A DNA stretch of 64,000 nt from Desertimonas sp963772825 (GTDB lineage: Bacteria > Actinomycetota > Acidimicrobiia > Acidimicrobiales > Ilumatobacteraceae). Shown here piece after piece: positions 17,460 through 26,325 of the stretch (its first letter is position 1; each line of letters begins with the position of its first letter). The position numbers and the translations under genes were made by a program. The stretch spans positions 62,001 to 126,000 of the forward strand of contig CAVYYX010000020.1 in the NCBI GenBank assembly GCA_963772825.1, given 5' to 3'. The notes under the pieces are model-generated. The model was not told where the DNA came from. It worked only from the letters and a program-made list of their open reading frames with translations, and did no database searches.

Positions 17460-18677
17460 GTGGCCGATCCGCGAGTGCTCGTCATCATCCTCGCCGGCGG
17501 CGAGGGCAAGCGACTCCAACCGCTCACCAATGATCGGGCCAAGCCGGCGGTGCCCTTCGCCGGCAGCTACCGGCTGATCGATTTCGCCCTCTCCAACTTC
17601 GCCAACGCCGGGCTGCTCAAGATGGTCGTGCTCACGCAGTACAAGAGCCACAGCCTCGACCGGCACGTCAGCCAGACGTGGCGCTTCTCGACGCTGCTCG
17701 GCCAGTACGTCACCCCGGTCCCGGCGCAGATGCGCCGCGGCCCGTTCTGGTTCTCCGGGTCGGCCGACGCGATCTACCAGAACCTCAATCTGATCTCCGA
17801 CGAGAGCCCCGACCTCGTCTGCGTGTTCGGCGCCGATCACATCTACCGGATGGACCCGAGCCAGATGATCGACCACCACCGGGAAGTCGGCGCCGGGGTG
17901 ACGGTGGCGGCGATCCCCGTCCCGAAGCACGAGGCGCGCGAGTTCGGGGTCATCGAGTCCGACGCCGACGGCCTGATCCTCGACTTTCACGAGAAGGTCG
18001 AGGAGCCGCCGACGATGCCTGGCGACGACCAGCGCTGCCTCGCGTCGATGGGCAACTACGTGTTCGACACGCAGACGCTGATCGATGTCGTCACGCCACG
18101 GGAGAGCACGTTCACCGACCTCGGTGGACACGTGATCCCCGCCCTCACCAAGGAGGGCGTGGCCCATGTCTACGACTTCTCGCGCAACGTCGTGCCGGGC
18201 CAGGACGACCGCGAGCGTGGCTACTGGCGCGATGTCGGGACGATCGACTCGTACTACACGGCGAACATGGACCTCATCGCTCCGTTGCCGGCGTTCAACC
18301 TGTACAACGACGAGTGGCCGGTCTACACGTACCACGGCGCCGACCCGCCGGCGAAGGTGTCTCGGGGACCTGGGTGGGAGCCGGCGTACGTCGACGGCTG
18401 CCTGCTGTGTCAAGGCTCGATCGTGTCCGGCGCCCACGTCGAGCGCTCGATCATCGCTCCCGGCTGCTACGTCTCCAACGACGCCCACGTCACCGACAGC
18501 ATCCTGTTCCCTGGTGTGCGGGTCGGCGTCGGCGCCCGCCTCCACCGGTGCATCATCGACAAGAACGTCGAGGTGCCCGATTGGTACCGCATCGGTCACG
18601 AGCCCGATCGAGACCGCGAGCTGTTCACGGTGAGCGACAGCGGCATCGCCGTCATCGAGAAAGACCGCAAGCTCTAG
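17460..18677 (+). CDS. glgC: Glucose-1-phosphate adenylyltransferase
   Basis: 405 residues from GTG at 17460, 46 bp after glgA. Motifs of ADP-glucose pyrophosphorylase are complete: VIILAGGEGKRLQPLTNDRA, KPAVPFAGSYRLIDFALSN, GSADAIYQNL, FGADHIYRMD, FHEKVEEP, then GYWRDVGTIDSYYTANMDL. A C-terminal left-handed beta-helix follows (SIVSGAHVERSIIAPGCYV). It makes ADP-glucose from glucose-1-phosphate and ATP, the committed step of glycogen synthesis, usually under allosteric control by glycolytic intermediates. The two-gene glgA-glgC unit is standard in actinobacteria, though often divergent rather than co-directional. Confidence 0.96.
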   Translation: MADPRVLVIILAGGEGKRLQPLTNDRAKPAVPFAGSYRLIDFALSNFANAGLLKMVVLTQYKSHSLDRHVSQTWRFSTLLGQYVTPVPAQMRRGPFWFSGSADAIYQNLNLISDESPDLVCVFGADHIYRMDPSQMIDHHREVGAGVTVAAIPVPKHEAREFGVIESDADGLILDFHEKVEEPPTMPGDDQRCLASMGNYVFDTQTLIDVVTPRESTFTDLGGHVIPALTKEGVAHVYDFSRNVVPGQDDRERGYWRDVGTIDSYYTANMDLIAPLPAFNLYNDEWPVYTYHGADPPAKVSRGPGWEPAYVDGCLLCQGSIVSGAHVERSIIAPGCYVSNDAHVTDSILFPGVRVGVGARLHRCIIDKNVEVPDWYRIGHEPDRDRELFTVSDSGIAVIEKDRKL

Positions 18678-18737
18678 CTGAAGGCCAATCAAGCGGCGAC
18701 GCTAGCCCGCCGTCCTGCACCGTTAGCCTCGTTGGTC

Positions 18738-20984
18738 ATGCGCGCGATCACCTGGATCTGCCGGCTTGGCCTCATCGCCATGGCCGCAGCCCTGCTGTTC
18801 GGCGCGGTCATCGTCGCCATCGCCCCGCGTGTGTGGGGCGTCGCCAACTCGTGGGAGGGCCGGCCCCTGGAACTGCGCGAGTTCCAGCCGCTGGCCCGCC
18901 CGACCCACGTGTATGACGCCGACGGCAACCTGATCGCGTCGTTCCAGCGGCAGAACAGCCAGCCGATCGAGCTGGCGGAGATCCCCGAGCAGGTGCGCCA
19001 CGCCTTCCTCGTCGTCGAGGACAACGAGTTCTACACGCACAACGGGGTCAACGCCCGCAGCCTCGTCCGTGCCGTGCTTTCCAACGTCGCCTCGGACTCG
19101 CCACAACAGGGCGCTTCGACGATCTCGATGCAGGTCGCCAAGAACGAGTTCCTCGGCGGGATCGACCGCGACTTCCGCTACAAGGCGCTGCAGATCCACT
19201 ACGCGATGATGCTCGAGAACGAGTACTCCAAGGACGAGATCCTCGAGCGCTATCTGAACACCGTGTTCTTCGGCAACAACGCCTACGGCGTGAAGGCCGC
19301 CGCCGAGACGTACTTTGGCAAGACGGTCGACCAGTTGACGTTCATCGAGTCGGCCTATCTCGCCGGGCTCGTGCGGTCGCCGTCCGGCTACGACCCGATC
19401 GACAACCCCGAGCGCAGCCGGGCACGCTTCGCCCAAGTCGTCGACCTCCTCGTCGACACCGGGGAGATGACCGAGGCCGAGGGCCAGACCACGCTCGACA
19501 CGTTCGAGGTGCCCGCCCGCGTCCAGACGACGACCGCCGACCAGCCCGAGCTGCCGCGCACGTACTACACCGAGGCGTTGCGCGACTACCTGCTCAACCG
19601 CAGCGACATCCTCGGCGACACGTTCACCAAGCGCGAGGCGGCGCTGTATCGCGGCGGTCTGGAGATTCACACGACGCTGATGCCCGGCTTCCAGCGGATG
19701 GCCGAGGAAGCCCGCAATCTGCTCCCCGAGACCCAGCAGGGCTTCGACGCGGCGATGGTGTCGTTGAACACGAACACCGGGGCCATCGTGGCGATGGTCG
19801 GCGGGCGCGGCTTCGTGCCCGGCGAGAACGAGGTCAACATGGCCCTCGCCCCGCGCCAGACGGGTTCCAGCCAGAAGATCTTCATCCTCTCCGCGGCACT
19901 CCAGGCAGGCGCCTCGCCCGACGACGTCATCGACGGTCAGCGGCCCTGCGTGCTGCCCAACCCCGGTGACCCCACCGAGCCGTTCGAGATCCGCGACGCC
20001 GTCAGCCGCGCGCCCGATTCGCTGCGGGCGATGACGGTGTACTCGATCAACTGTGCCTACGCCCGCCTGGCCCAGATCGTCGGACTCAACCGAGTGGTGA
20101 GCGAGACGTACGCGATGGCCAAGTCGCCGTACCTCTACGCCGGCCAGCCGGAGACCGATCGCGACCCGTTGCAGCCGTTCCCCGCGCTAGCGACCGGTGC
20201 CAACCCGATGTCGCCACTCGACATGGCGTCGGGCGCCCAGACGATCGCCAACGAAGGCCTGCACATGGAGCCGTACTTCGTCGAGTACGTCGACGACTGG
20301 CAGGGCGAGCGGGTGTACTCGCACGACGATCCCGGGGTGCAGGTTCTCGATCCCGGCGTCGCCCTGCAGGCTGTCGACGTGCTCAAGGGCGTGCTGGTCA
20401 ACGGCACCGGGCGTCGCTACCCGCTGAACGTTCCTGCCGCCGGCAAGACCGGCACGCAGGTCAACAACACCAACGCCTGGTTCGTCGGCTTCACGCCACA
20501 GCTGACCACGGCGGTGTGGGTCGGCGATCCCGACGCCTACACGCCGATGGTCAACGTGCCCGAGTTCGATCAGGAACGGGTCCAGGGCGGCCTGTATCCG
20601 ACACAGATCTGGCAGCAGTACATGAACAATGCCCATGCCTTCCTGCCCGGCGAGGACTGGGCAGCGCCACCTGCGGCCCGCCCCCCGCAGCGGCTGTACC
20701 TGCCCGGGAGTGAGTGCATCTACGTGATCACCGGGTACGAGACACAGACCGTCGCCCCGCAGCCGACCCAGGTACCCGCGGGGGAGCCGGCCGGATTCGC
20801 CAGCCCCGAAGCGCCACCGCCGACCGCCCCGCCGGCCACGACGGTGCCCGCCGCACCCCCGGCGACGGTGCAGAGGCCGGTGTACAGCCGGGCCGAGTCG
20901 GGGACGACGATCCCGCCGAACGTCCTCGACCCGCGGGCTCCGATCAACACCGTGCCGCTCGACTACCGGATCGCCGCGTGCTGA
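18738..20984 (+). CDS. Class A penicillin-binding protein (transglycosylase/transpeptidase)
   Basis: 748 residues from ATG at 18738 (a TTG six bases upstream is possible). An N-terminal membrane anchor spans about 5-30. The GT51 glycosyltransferase has E94-D-x-x-F-x-x-H in EDNEFYTHNGV and GASTISMQVAKN. The transpeptidase carries all three active-site motifs: S377-x-x-K380 in TGSSQKIF, S436-x-N438 in SINCAY, and K570-T-G. A Pro/Thr/Ala-rich tail (about 660-720) precedes the end. It polymerises and crosslinks peptidoglycan outside the membrane. The stop overlaps the GTG of the next gene (GTGCTGA). Confidence 0.94.
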   Translation: MRAITWICRLGLIAMAAALLFGAVIVAIAPRVWGVANSWEGRPLELREFQPLARPTHVYDADGNLIASFQRQNSQPIELAEIPEQVRHAFLVVEDNEFYTHNGVNARSLVRAVLSNVASDSPQQGASTISMQVAKNEFLGGIDRDFRYKALQIHYAMMLENEYSKDEILERYLNTVFFGNNAYGVKAAAETYFGKTVDQLTFIESAYLAGLVRSPSGYDPIDNPERSRARFAQVVDLLVDTGEMTEAEGQTTLDTFEVPARVQTTTADQPELPRTYYTEALRDYLLNRSDILGDTFTKREAALYRGGLEIHTTLMPGFQRMAEEARNLLPETQQGFDAAMVSLNTNTGAIVAMVGGRGFVPGENEVNMALAPRQTGSSQKIFILSAALQAGASPDDVIDGQRPCVLPNPGDPTEPFEIRDAVSRAPDSLRAMTVYSINCAYARLAQIVGLNRVVSETYAMAKSPYLYAGQPETDRDPLQPFPALATGANPMSPLDMASGAQTIANEGLHMEPYFVEYVDDWQGERVYSHDDPGVQVLDPGVALQAVDVLKGVLVNGTGRRYPLNVPAAGKTGTQVNNTNAWFVGFTPQLTTAVWVGDPDAYTPMVNVPEFDQERVQGGLYPTQIWQQYMNNAHAFLPGEDWAAPPAARPPQRLYLPGSECIYVITGYETQTVAPQPTQVPAGEPAGFASPEAPPPTAPPATTVPAAPPATVQRPVYSRAESGTTIPPNVLDPRAPINTVPLDYRIAAC

Positions 20985-21682
20985 GCGACGACCTGCTCGA
21001 ACTGCAGCGCCTCGACTCGGCCATCGATCAGCTCACCTACCGGCGTTCCAACCTCGCCGAGCGGGCGGCCGCCGACGCCGCATCGGCTGCCCTGGCCCGC
21101 ACGACACAGCAGATCTCCGAGCTGATCGCCCGCCAGGTAGCTCTCAACGAGGCGATCGAGCAGGCCGAGCACCTCGGCTCGGAGCTGACCACCCAGCGGG
21201 AGCGCTTGCAGGCCCAGCTGCGGACCGTGAGCTCGCCACGTGAAGCGGAGGCGTTGACCCACGAGCTCGACACGCTGGCGGCGCGACGCGACGAGCTCGA
21301 CGACGCAGAGCTGGCCAACCTCGAGGAGCAGGCCCAGGTGGTCGACGACCTGACCACCGCCCATCGGGCCGAGATCGAGCTCTCCGAGGGTGCCGAGCGG
21401 TCGACCGCCGACCTGGCGGCCGCTGAGGCAGCGATCGATCAACAGCTGGCGGACCTCACGGTGCAGCGTTCCGACGCGGTGGCCGGCGTCGAGGGCGGGC
21501 CGCTGGCGGACTACGAGGAGCGCCGGGCCCGCCACGGTGGTGTCGCCGTCGCCACCCTCGAAGGCCGGCGGTGCGGCGGTTGCCACCTCGACCTGTCGGC
21601 GTTCGAGCTCGACGCGGTCAAGGCGACACCGGCGGGCGAGTACACCGACTGCCCGCAATGCGGGCGGATGCTGATCCCCTAG
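20978..21682 (+). CDS. Coiled-coil protein with C4-type zinc ribbon
   Basis: 234 residues from GTG at 20978, overlapping the PBP stop. An antiparallel coiled coil fills residues about 1-180 (for example LLELQRLDSAIDQLTYRRSN). A C-terminal zinc ribbon carries Cys199-x-x-Cys202 and Cys225-x-x-Cys228 (RRCGGCHLDLS, CPQCGRML). This architecture is found across actinobacteria and other phyla (zf-RING_7 family; CdsZ in recent annotation). It is proposed to be regulatory and nucleic acid- or partner-binding; the role is not settled. Confidence 0.88.
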   Translation: MLSDDLLELQRLDSAIDQLTYRRSNLAERAAADAASAALARTTQQISELIARQVALNEAIEQAEHLGSELTTQRERLQAQLRTVSSPREAEALTHELDTLAARRDELDDAELANLEEQAQVVDDLTTAHRAEIELSEGAERSTADLAAAEAAIDQQLADLTVQRSDAVAGVEGGPLADYEERRARHGGVAVATLEGRRCGGCHLDLSAFELDAVKATPAGEYTDCPQCGRMLIP

Positions 21683-21700
21683 TCGACACCGGCGGCGCGG

Positions 21701-22201
21701 GTGTTCCTCTGGTTCATCGGCACGGCGGTGATCGCCGTGTGGTACGTGTTTCGCGACGAGCGGTTCGACTATCGGCTATTGGTCGTCGGCGCCCTGCTTC
21801 CAGAGCTCGACGCCCTGTTCGGAGGGATGCGCTGGATGCACTCGCTGGCGTTCAGCGTCGCCCTGTTGATCGTCGTGATGGCGGCGAGCGTGGGGCGCAG
21901 GCCGCGCCGCAAGCTGCTCCTCGGGCTGGCGATCGGGACGTTCCTGCACCTCGTGTTCGACGGCGCGTGGGCGACCACCGACGTGTTCTGGTGGCCGTTC
22001 ACCGGGGCGTCGATCGGCGACGAACCGTTGCCGTCGGTGCAGCGCGGATGGTGGAACGTCCCCCTCGAGGCGGCCGGCTTGGCGATCGTCGCATGGGCGT
22101 GGCGACGGGCGGGCCTGTCCGATGCGGCGAGGCGCCGGGCGGTGCTGGGCAACGGGCGGTTGTTCGAGCCGGTTGTTCGAGCCGACACGGTGATTCACTG
22201 A
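21701..22201 (+). CDS. Integral membrane protein, metal-dependent hydrolase (YdjM-like) type
   Basis: 166 residues from GTG at 21701. Three to four membrane segments are visible (FLWFIGTAVIAVWYVF, LAFSVALLIVVMAAS, LLLGLAIGTFLHLVFD). The conserved polar residues ALLPELDALFGG, RWMHSLAF and FLHLVFDGAW give a D/H pattern as in membrane metal-dependent hydrolases of the YdjM group. The enzymatic activity of that group is poorly defined. It lies 18 bp after the zinc-ribbon gene and 4 bp before the phosphatase gene, probably in one transcript from the PBP gene on. Confidence 0.65.
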   Translation: MFLWFIGTAVIAVWYVFRDERFDYRLLVVGALLPELDALFGGMRWMHSLAFSVALLIVVMAASVGRRPRRKLLLGLAIGTFLHLVFDGAWATTDVFWWPFTGASIGDEPLPSVQRGWWNVPLEAAGLAIVAWAWRRAGLSDAARRRAVLGNGRLFEPVVRADTVIH

Positions 22202-22205
22202 TGCC

Positions 22206-22778
22206 GTGTTGATCCTGGTTCGCCACGGGCGCACGGCTCTCAACGCCGCCGGTCGGCTGCAGGGGCGCATCGACGAGCCGCTCGACGACGTCGGTCGCAA
22301 GCAGGCGGCGATCGTCGCCGAGCACGTCGGTCCCGTGGACCTGCTGATCAGCAGCCCATTGCGGCGGGCGACGGAGACGGCTGCGGCGTTCGGGATCCCG
22401 TTCGAGACCGACGAACGGTGGATCGAGCTGAGTTACGGCATCTTCGAAGGCGTTGCCGTCGCCGACACCCCGTCGGAGGCCTGGGACCGCTGGCAAGACG
22501 ATGTCGACTATGTGCCGAGCGGGGGCGAGTCGTTGGCTGCCCTCGACGTCCGCGTCCGCGACGCGTGCGAGGGCCTCAGCCGGCTCGCGGGGGATTCCGA
22601 TGTCGCCGTCGTGACCCATGTCTCGCCGATCAAGTCAGCCGTGGCGTGGGCCCTGGGGGCGACGATCGGCATCTCCTGGCGTTCGCATCTGTCCCCGGCG
22701 TCGATCTGTCGCATCGAGATGCGCCGGCGAGGTCCCGTGCTGATGTCGTTCAACGAAACCGTTCCGGGCTCGGTCTGA
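22206..22778 (+). CDS. Histidine phosphatase superfamily protein
   Basis: 190 residues from GTG at 22206. The catalytic RHG motif is at residues 6-8 (VRHGRTALNAAGRLQG, with His7 as nucleophile). SSPLRRATETAAAFG and the second active-site His in VVTHVSPIKSAVAWAL follow. This is the phosphoglycerate mutase/CobC-like phosphatase fold. The substrate is not evident; co-directional neighbours are envelope genes. Its last 29 bp overlap the 3' end of the convergent secreted-protein gene. Confidence 0.88.
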   Translation: MLILVRHGRTALNAAGRLQGRIDEPLDDVGRKQAAIVAEHVGPVDLLISSPLRRATETAAAFGIPFETDERWIELSYGIFEGVAVADTPSEAWDRWQDDVDYVPSGGESLAALDVRVRDACEGLSRLAGDSDVAVVTHVSPIKSAVAWALGATIGISWRSHLSPASICRIEMRRRGPVLMSFNETVPGSV

Positions 22779-23631
22779 TCGCGGTTCGGTCGGGTCGCCC
22801 CGGCCCCCGGCTCTTGGCGAGCCAGTCGGTCATCGTGATCGTTTGATCGGCGACCTGGACGCACAGGTCGAAGTCCGACACGAAGCGAACGCCGTCGACG
22901 GTCACCTCGAGGCCCGGGCGGATCGAGCTGCCGGCTGCGCGGAACGGGCTGTCGCGGCTCCACAGGTCGATGGCTCGATCGCGGGCGATGACCCACGCCG
23001 CCGCGTCGAGGCCGTCGACGTAGGTCGGCGCGAGGGTGGTGGTGACGCGCACCGTGGCCGTCTGGCGGTCCCAGGAGTAGTCGGCGCTCGCCACGATCCC
23101 GTCGTCGGAGATCAGGTTGCCGATGAGCTCGACGGCGTCCTCGTCGATCTGCGCGCCATAAGCGAGCAGGTCGGCGTCGGCCTGGGACAGTGGGGCGGTG
23201 GTGATGAGGACCGGCGTCGGCAGGGCGGTGGTCGACGGGCCCGGATCGGTCGGCGTGGTCTCGTCAGACCCGATCTGGTGGTCGCTGATGATCTCGAACT
23301 CGTAGACCCCCGACGTGCCGGTGAGCTGTGTCTCGGCGACGACGACGCGCTCGGACCCGATCAGCGTGAAGCAGGTGATCGGCTCGCCGACGGTCAAGCT
23401 CGACGGCTCGGTGCAGGCATAGGTGCCGGCGTCGACGGCGAGTTCGTCGCCGAGGTAGAGGGCGAAGGCCAGCTCGGCGAGCTTGCGTTCGAACTCCAGG
23501 CTGCTGTCGAGCACCGCCTGGCCGTCGGTCGTCTCGGAAGCCGGATCGGTGCTCGGCGGGCTGCTGTCCAGGGCCGTCGGCAGGAGCCCGACGAGGCCGG
23601 CGGCGCTCGACAGCGCCAGCGTCCAGAACAC
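22750..23631 (-). CDS. Secreted hypothetical protein, paralogue of the one at 15.0-16.0 kb
   Basis: 293 residues with a signal peptide (MFWTLALSSAAGLVGLLPTA) and a Thr/Pro-rich linker (about 125-145). The N-terminal part has two Cys (TYACTEP, ITCFTL) and GSERVVVAETQLTG. The C-terminal part has IRPGLEVTVDGVRFVSDFDL, matching HPRLEVTVDDVLYGTPFDV of the paralogue. The shared order of cysteines, linker and C-terminal block supports duplication. A two-domain extracellular protein of unknown role. The two copies bracket the glg/PBP block. Confidence 0.68.
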   Translation of the reverse strand: MFWTLALSSAAGLVGLLPTALDSSPPSTDPASETTDGQAVLDSSLEFERKLAELAFALYLGDELAVDAGTYACTEPSSLTVGEPITCFTLIGSERVVVAETQLTGTSGVYEFEIISDHQIGSDETTPTDPGPSTTALPTPVLITTAPLSQADADLLAYGAQIDEDAVELIGNLISDDGIVASADYSWDRQTATVRVTTTLAPTYVDGLDAAAWVIARDRAIDLWSRDSPFRAAGSSIRPGLEVTVDGVRFVSDFDLCVQVADQTITMTDWLAKSRGPGRPDRTAIRPSPERFR

Positions 23632-23665
23632 GCGGCCGCATGCTATCGAACAGGCTCTGTGTAAC

Positions 23666-23692
23666 CGTGTAAGCGGCCTGGGGGCTTACACG
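23666..23692. terminator. Stem-loop downstream of the displaced rnpB 3' end copy
   Basis: A 9-bp perfect stem (CGTGTAAGC at 23666-23674, GCTTACACG at 23684-23692) with a 9-nt loop. On the minus strand it follows the rnpB-like repeat at 23723-23748 by about 30 bp. It could be the original terminator of rnpB, displaced by an insertion. No U-run follows. Confidence 0.4.
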
Positions 23693-23722
23693 CTGACGCA
23701 AAGCGCTGCGGTCGGCGGGCCT

Positions 23723-23748
23723 AGTGACGGTGAGTCAGCCTGTAAGCG
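23723..23748. repeat. Direct repeat of the rnpB 3' end (distal attachment site candidate)
   Basis: 26 bp matching 27352-27377 at 24 positions (AGTGACGGTGAGTC identical, then two mismatches in the next 12). The 27.35 kb copy is the 3' terminal P1 strand of RNase P RNA. The pair is in the same orientation, 3.63 kb apart, as expected for attL/attR of an element that integrated at the end of an RNA gene. No intact integrase is seen between them. Confidence 0.6.
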
Positions 23749-23762
23749 AGCCGGCGGTCAAG

Positions 23763-24212
23763 TCAGGGACAGGTCTCGTCGTCCTTCACCACGTGGAAAA
23801 TGACATTGAGGTCCGCTGTCACCATCGCGCCTGGTTCAACGTTCTGGGAGCACACGATCCAGTTGGAATCAATCAGTTGCATGCGGCCTTCACCCGTGGC
23901 GTCTTCTGACGACGAGAAGTACAGCATCTCGCCAGAGGCGTCCTGGAGAAGATCCTGCGCTTGCTGAAGATCCATGCCTACGGCGTCCGGCATCGGGAGC
24001 CCACCGGCCGACGGATCCGCTACCACACCCTCGTCGGCCGACGCGACGATCGGCACGGGCTCGAACTCAGCCCACGTCGCTCCATCGGTCGACGTCGAAC
24101 GCGCCACGATCACCGACGCCACGGACCCGTCGTCGGCGGCCGATAGAGCGAAGCAGGTTGCAACCATCGCGCCGTCACTGTCGCTCAAGGCGCAGGAGAG
24201 TGTTCCGGGCAT
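23763..24212 (-). CDS. Hypothetical protein with C-terminal PASTA-like domain
   Basis: 149 residues from ATG at 24212 (MPGTLSCALSDSDGAM). The N-terminal 60 residues are beta-type with a lone Cys in MVATCFALSAADDGS. From about residue 80 a PASTA-like repeat is seen: MPDAVGMDLQQAQDLLQDAS (P-x-x-x-G-M-x-L-x-x-A-x-x-x-L), a variable loop, then NWIVCSQNVEPGAMVTADLN. PASTA domains bind peptidoglycan fragments or beta-lactams in other proteins. No signal peptide or kinase domain is present; the gene may be 5'-truncated. It is the last gene before the distal rnpB-like repeat. Confidence 0.6.
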   Translation of the reverse strand: MPGTLSCALSDSDGAMVATCFALSAADDGSVASVIVARSTSTDGATWAEFEPVPIVASADEGVVADPSAGGLPMPDAVGMDLQQAQDLLQDASGEMLYFSSSEDATGEGRMQLIDSNWIVCSQNVEPGAMVTADLNVIFHVVKDDETCP

Positions 24213-24244
24213 GATTGTTTCGCGGCCACCAGCCGTCGGTTCCA

Positions 24245-24277
24245 GCGCCCGCCTGCGTGCACGCCTCAGGCGGGCGC
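24245..24277. terminator. Strong stem-loop (11-bp stem)
   Basis: GCGCCCGCCTG at 24245-24255 pairs perfectly with CAGGCGGGCGC at 24267-24277 around an 11-nt loop. It lies between the minus-strand secreted Ig-like gene and the PASTA-like gene. Terminator-like without a clear U-run, as is common in high-GC actinobacteria. Confidence 0.5.
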
Positions 24278-24382
24278 TTCCGCGGGAGGTTGGGGACCAG
24301 GCGACCGAGCGGCAGCGTCTGGCGTGATACACGCCCTGGTCCTCAGGCGCTGAGTACTGCGATCGTGCAGCATGGACAACTC

Positions 24383-24408
24383 GGCCCCAGGGCCGAAACC
24401 CTGGGGCC
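24383..24408. terminator. Perfect 10-bp stem-loop after the Ig-like protein gene
   Basis: GGCCCCAGGG (24383-24392), loop CCGAAA, CCCTGGGGCC (24399-24408). It starts 28 bp past the stop of the minus-strand gene at 24436, so it is a likely transcription terminator for that gene. No run of U follows. Confidence 0.6.
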
Positions 24409-24435
24409 ATTGCCGATCAGCAGACTTGAACTCGG

Positions 24436-25137
24436 TCAGCGAGTGACGGGAAGCGACTGTTCCGGCAGCACCAGCGTGAACGGAACCGAGAAAGTCCCGC
24501 TCGGGCCGCTGAACTCGACACGGTGCTCACCGGCACCATCCGAAGCAAGTACTTCGAACGTGATGCTGGCAACTCCGCTGGCGTCAGCGGTCACCGTCCC
24601 CAACGCACGAGGCGTCGAGTGCAGCGTCACCGTGATCTGCTCACCGGCAGCGAAGCCGGTGACACCGAACGTTGCCGAACCTGGGCCGATCTCGGCACCG
24701 GCAGCGACGAACCCGCTGCCGCGAGCGACTCCGATGTTGCGGATCACGCTGCCGGAGGGACCGGTCGTCGATGGAGCAGTCGTGGTTGGCGTTGTCCCAC
24801 CGCAGACTTCGGCAGGCGTCTCGGTCCCGGCATCGAGGATCTGGAACCCACCACCGTCGTCATAGATGACTTGCCAGCCGCCGTCCCAGTCGTAGCGACC
24901 AGAGTTGTCGAAACCCTGGAGGACGAACTGGGTGTTCCCCGCCCCGTCCTGAACGGTGATCGCCCCGCTGTTGAGGCTCTGGTTGATGAACAATGGCTCG
25001 GAGACGCCGCCTCCGGTCACGCACTCCAGCGCATAGCCGAATTGGCCGGACGAGTCTCTTCCTTCTCGGGCCAGAGCCGATCCCCCGAATCCCATCGGGA
25101 TCAGGACAAGCCCCAACAGGGCTACTGCCTTTCTCAT
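24436..25137 (-). CDS. Secreted protein with C-terminal Ig-like domain
   Basis: 233 residues. Signal peptide MRKAVALLGLVLIPMGFGGS. An N-terminal beta-rich part (about 30-110) contains a Cys pair (LECVTGG, AEVCGG). A Thr/Ser/Pro linker (TTPTTTAPSTTGPSGS) leads to an Ig-like domain from about 150, with FGVTGFAAGEQITVTLHS and ADASGVASITFEVLA. That pattern is frequent in actinobacterial surface proteins with Gly-x-Gly-ending repeats. No anchor follows the domain (the C-terminus is LPEQSLPVTR), so it is probably released. It lies inside the rnpB-flanked segment. Confidence 0.68.
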   Translation of the reverse strand: MRKAVALLGLVLIPMGFGGSALAREGRDSSGQFGYALECVTGGGVSEPLFINQSLNSGAITVQDGAGNTQFVLQGFDNSGRYDWDGGWQVIYDDGGGFQILDAGTETPAEVCGGTTPTTTAPSTTGPSGSVIRNIGVARGSGFVAAGAEIGPGSATFGVTGFAAGEQITVTLHSTPRALGTVTADASGVASITFEVLASDGAGEHRVEFSGPSGTFSVPFTLVLPEQSLPVTR

Positions 25138-25947
25138 TTTCTTTCCGCCGTTCCCGCCAGCAGCGTCCGCCCGTTGGTGGATTCCGCCGAGTCCCCCGCT
25201 GACTGGGCGGGCAAGTTACCCACCGGTAGGCGCAAACGCAACAACCGAACCGAAGTCGCGCAAGAGTTGATCCACGGTGCCGTAGCGGTGAGCGGATCCA
25301 TGCTGCCCGACAGCGGGTCGCTGTCGACCATGGCAGCTGTCCAGCGTGACGGCCTCCGCTCCCCAAATCAGGCGGGCCGTTGCGCGAAGCGCCCGGCTCG
25401 CTGCACTACTCTCACGCGACCTGCGATGGCGGCGGCCATTGCGGAAGACGGCGGAGGCTTCTTGTCCCTGAGTTCGATCGCCAGATCGCCGCTCCGGGAT
25501 GCCTCAGTCCGAGCGGTGTGCCGGGGAGGGGAGGACGCCCTTCCCGGCCACCGTTGGCCCGTCACGGCCCACCGCCGACGATGCGTGCGAGCTCGTTGAG
25601 CGCCCGCCGGGCTCCCGTCCACGACGGCCCGGTCACCTCGGCGACGTCCCCGAAACGGTGATGCGGAAATACGCCACTGGGTGCGCGACGACCGCGCACT
25701 CCCGGCGGCGATCCTCGACCGCTTGATGGCTGGGACCTAGACGGAGCTGTCCGTCGAGCTCGGTTCCCCAGCGTGCCACTCGCTGATCTAATATGCCCCA
25801 CTAGCTGGGGTGTTGCGTACCCTCGGTAAATCGAGGAATCCCCAGAGTTTCCCTACCGATACTGGTCGTCTACTGGTCCGATCTACGCTTGGTCGGTCCG
25901 CCCGGTGGGGCCGAGCGGACCCGAGCCCATCGAGCATGGAGGGAACG
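25138..25947. other. Gene-poor stretch with a decayed C-terminal fragment
   Basis: About 810 bp without a convincing intact gene. At 25575-25660 the minus strand reads FGDVAEVTGPSWTGARRALN and ELARIVGGGP before a stop. This is a partial second copy of the relic at 2607-2870: the DNA at about 25600-25634 matches 2651-2685 with one mismatch. The rest shows short frames only. A 17-bp word at 25858-25874 recurs at 27278-27294. Confidence 0.5.
25858..25874. repeat. 17-bp exact direct repeat, copy 1
   Basis: GATACTGGTCGTCTACT here is identical to 27278-27294, same orientation, 1.42 kb apart. The two copies enclose the 125-residue hypothetical gene and the whiB-like relic. It could be the target duplication or att core of a smaller nested element. 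Confidence 0.6.
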
Positions 25948-26325
25948 ATGAGCACCCACGATCTTCGCATCACCGCACTCGAGTGCCAGGTGGCCGAGCT
26001 GCGGGCAGAGCTCGAGGCGATGAGTGACGGGATCCGCACCCGTCGCCTCGTCATCGTCGGCGACGACGACCGCACCGTATCGATCACGCCCGGCGGCATC
26101 GACGTCAGCCACGACGCCACCGGCTGCCACGCCACCCTGCACGTCGCCCCGAACAGCGCCAGCCTCGGCGTCGTAGCCGGCGACACCGTCCACGCCCTCG
26201 ACGACGAGCGGATGACGGTGTGGCTGGAAGCGACCCGGGAATACGGCATCGTCGGCGAGCCAGACAAACGGGCGGCGGTCGAGATCAACGGCGTCGAGCT
26301 GGAAGTGCCTCAGCCGGCCCGCTGA
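25948..26325 (+). CDS. Hypothetical protein, 125 residues
   Basis: ATG at 25948, chosen because GGAGGG sits 5-10 bases upstream. Residues 1-30 form a short coiled coil (LRITALECQVAELRAELEAM). The remainder is beta-rich and acidic (RRLVIVGDDDRTVSITPGGI, then VWLEATREYGIVGEP and AAVEINGVELEVPQP). There are no membrane segments and no catalytic motif I recognise. Coding statistics are good: third-base GC is high throughout. The family is unknown; a structural or regulatory small protein carried by the rnpB-flanked segment is a guess. Confidence 0.6.
   Translation: MSTHDLRITALECQVAELRAELEAMSDGIRTRRLVIVGDDDRTVSITPGGIDVSHDATGCHATLHVAPNSASLGVVAGDTVHALDDERMTVWLEATREYGIVGEPDKRAAVEINGVELEVPQPAR

Noticed and set aside
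17259..18692. Minus-strand frame of 477 codons opposite glgC
   Set aside because: Val/Asp/Arg-rich shadow of glgC without family features.
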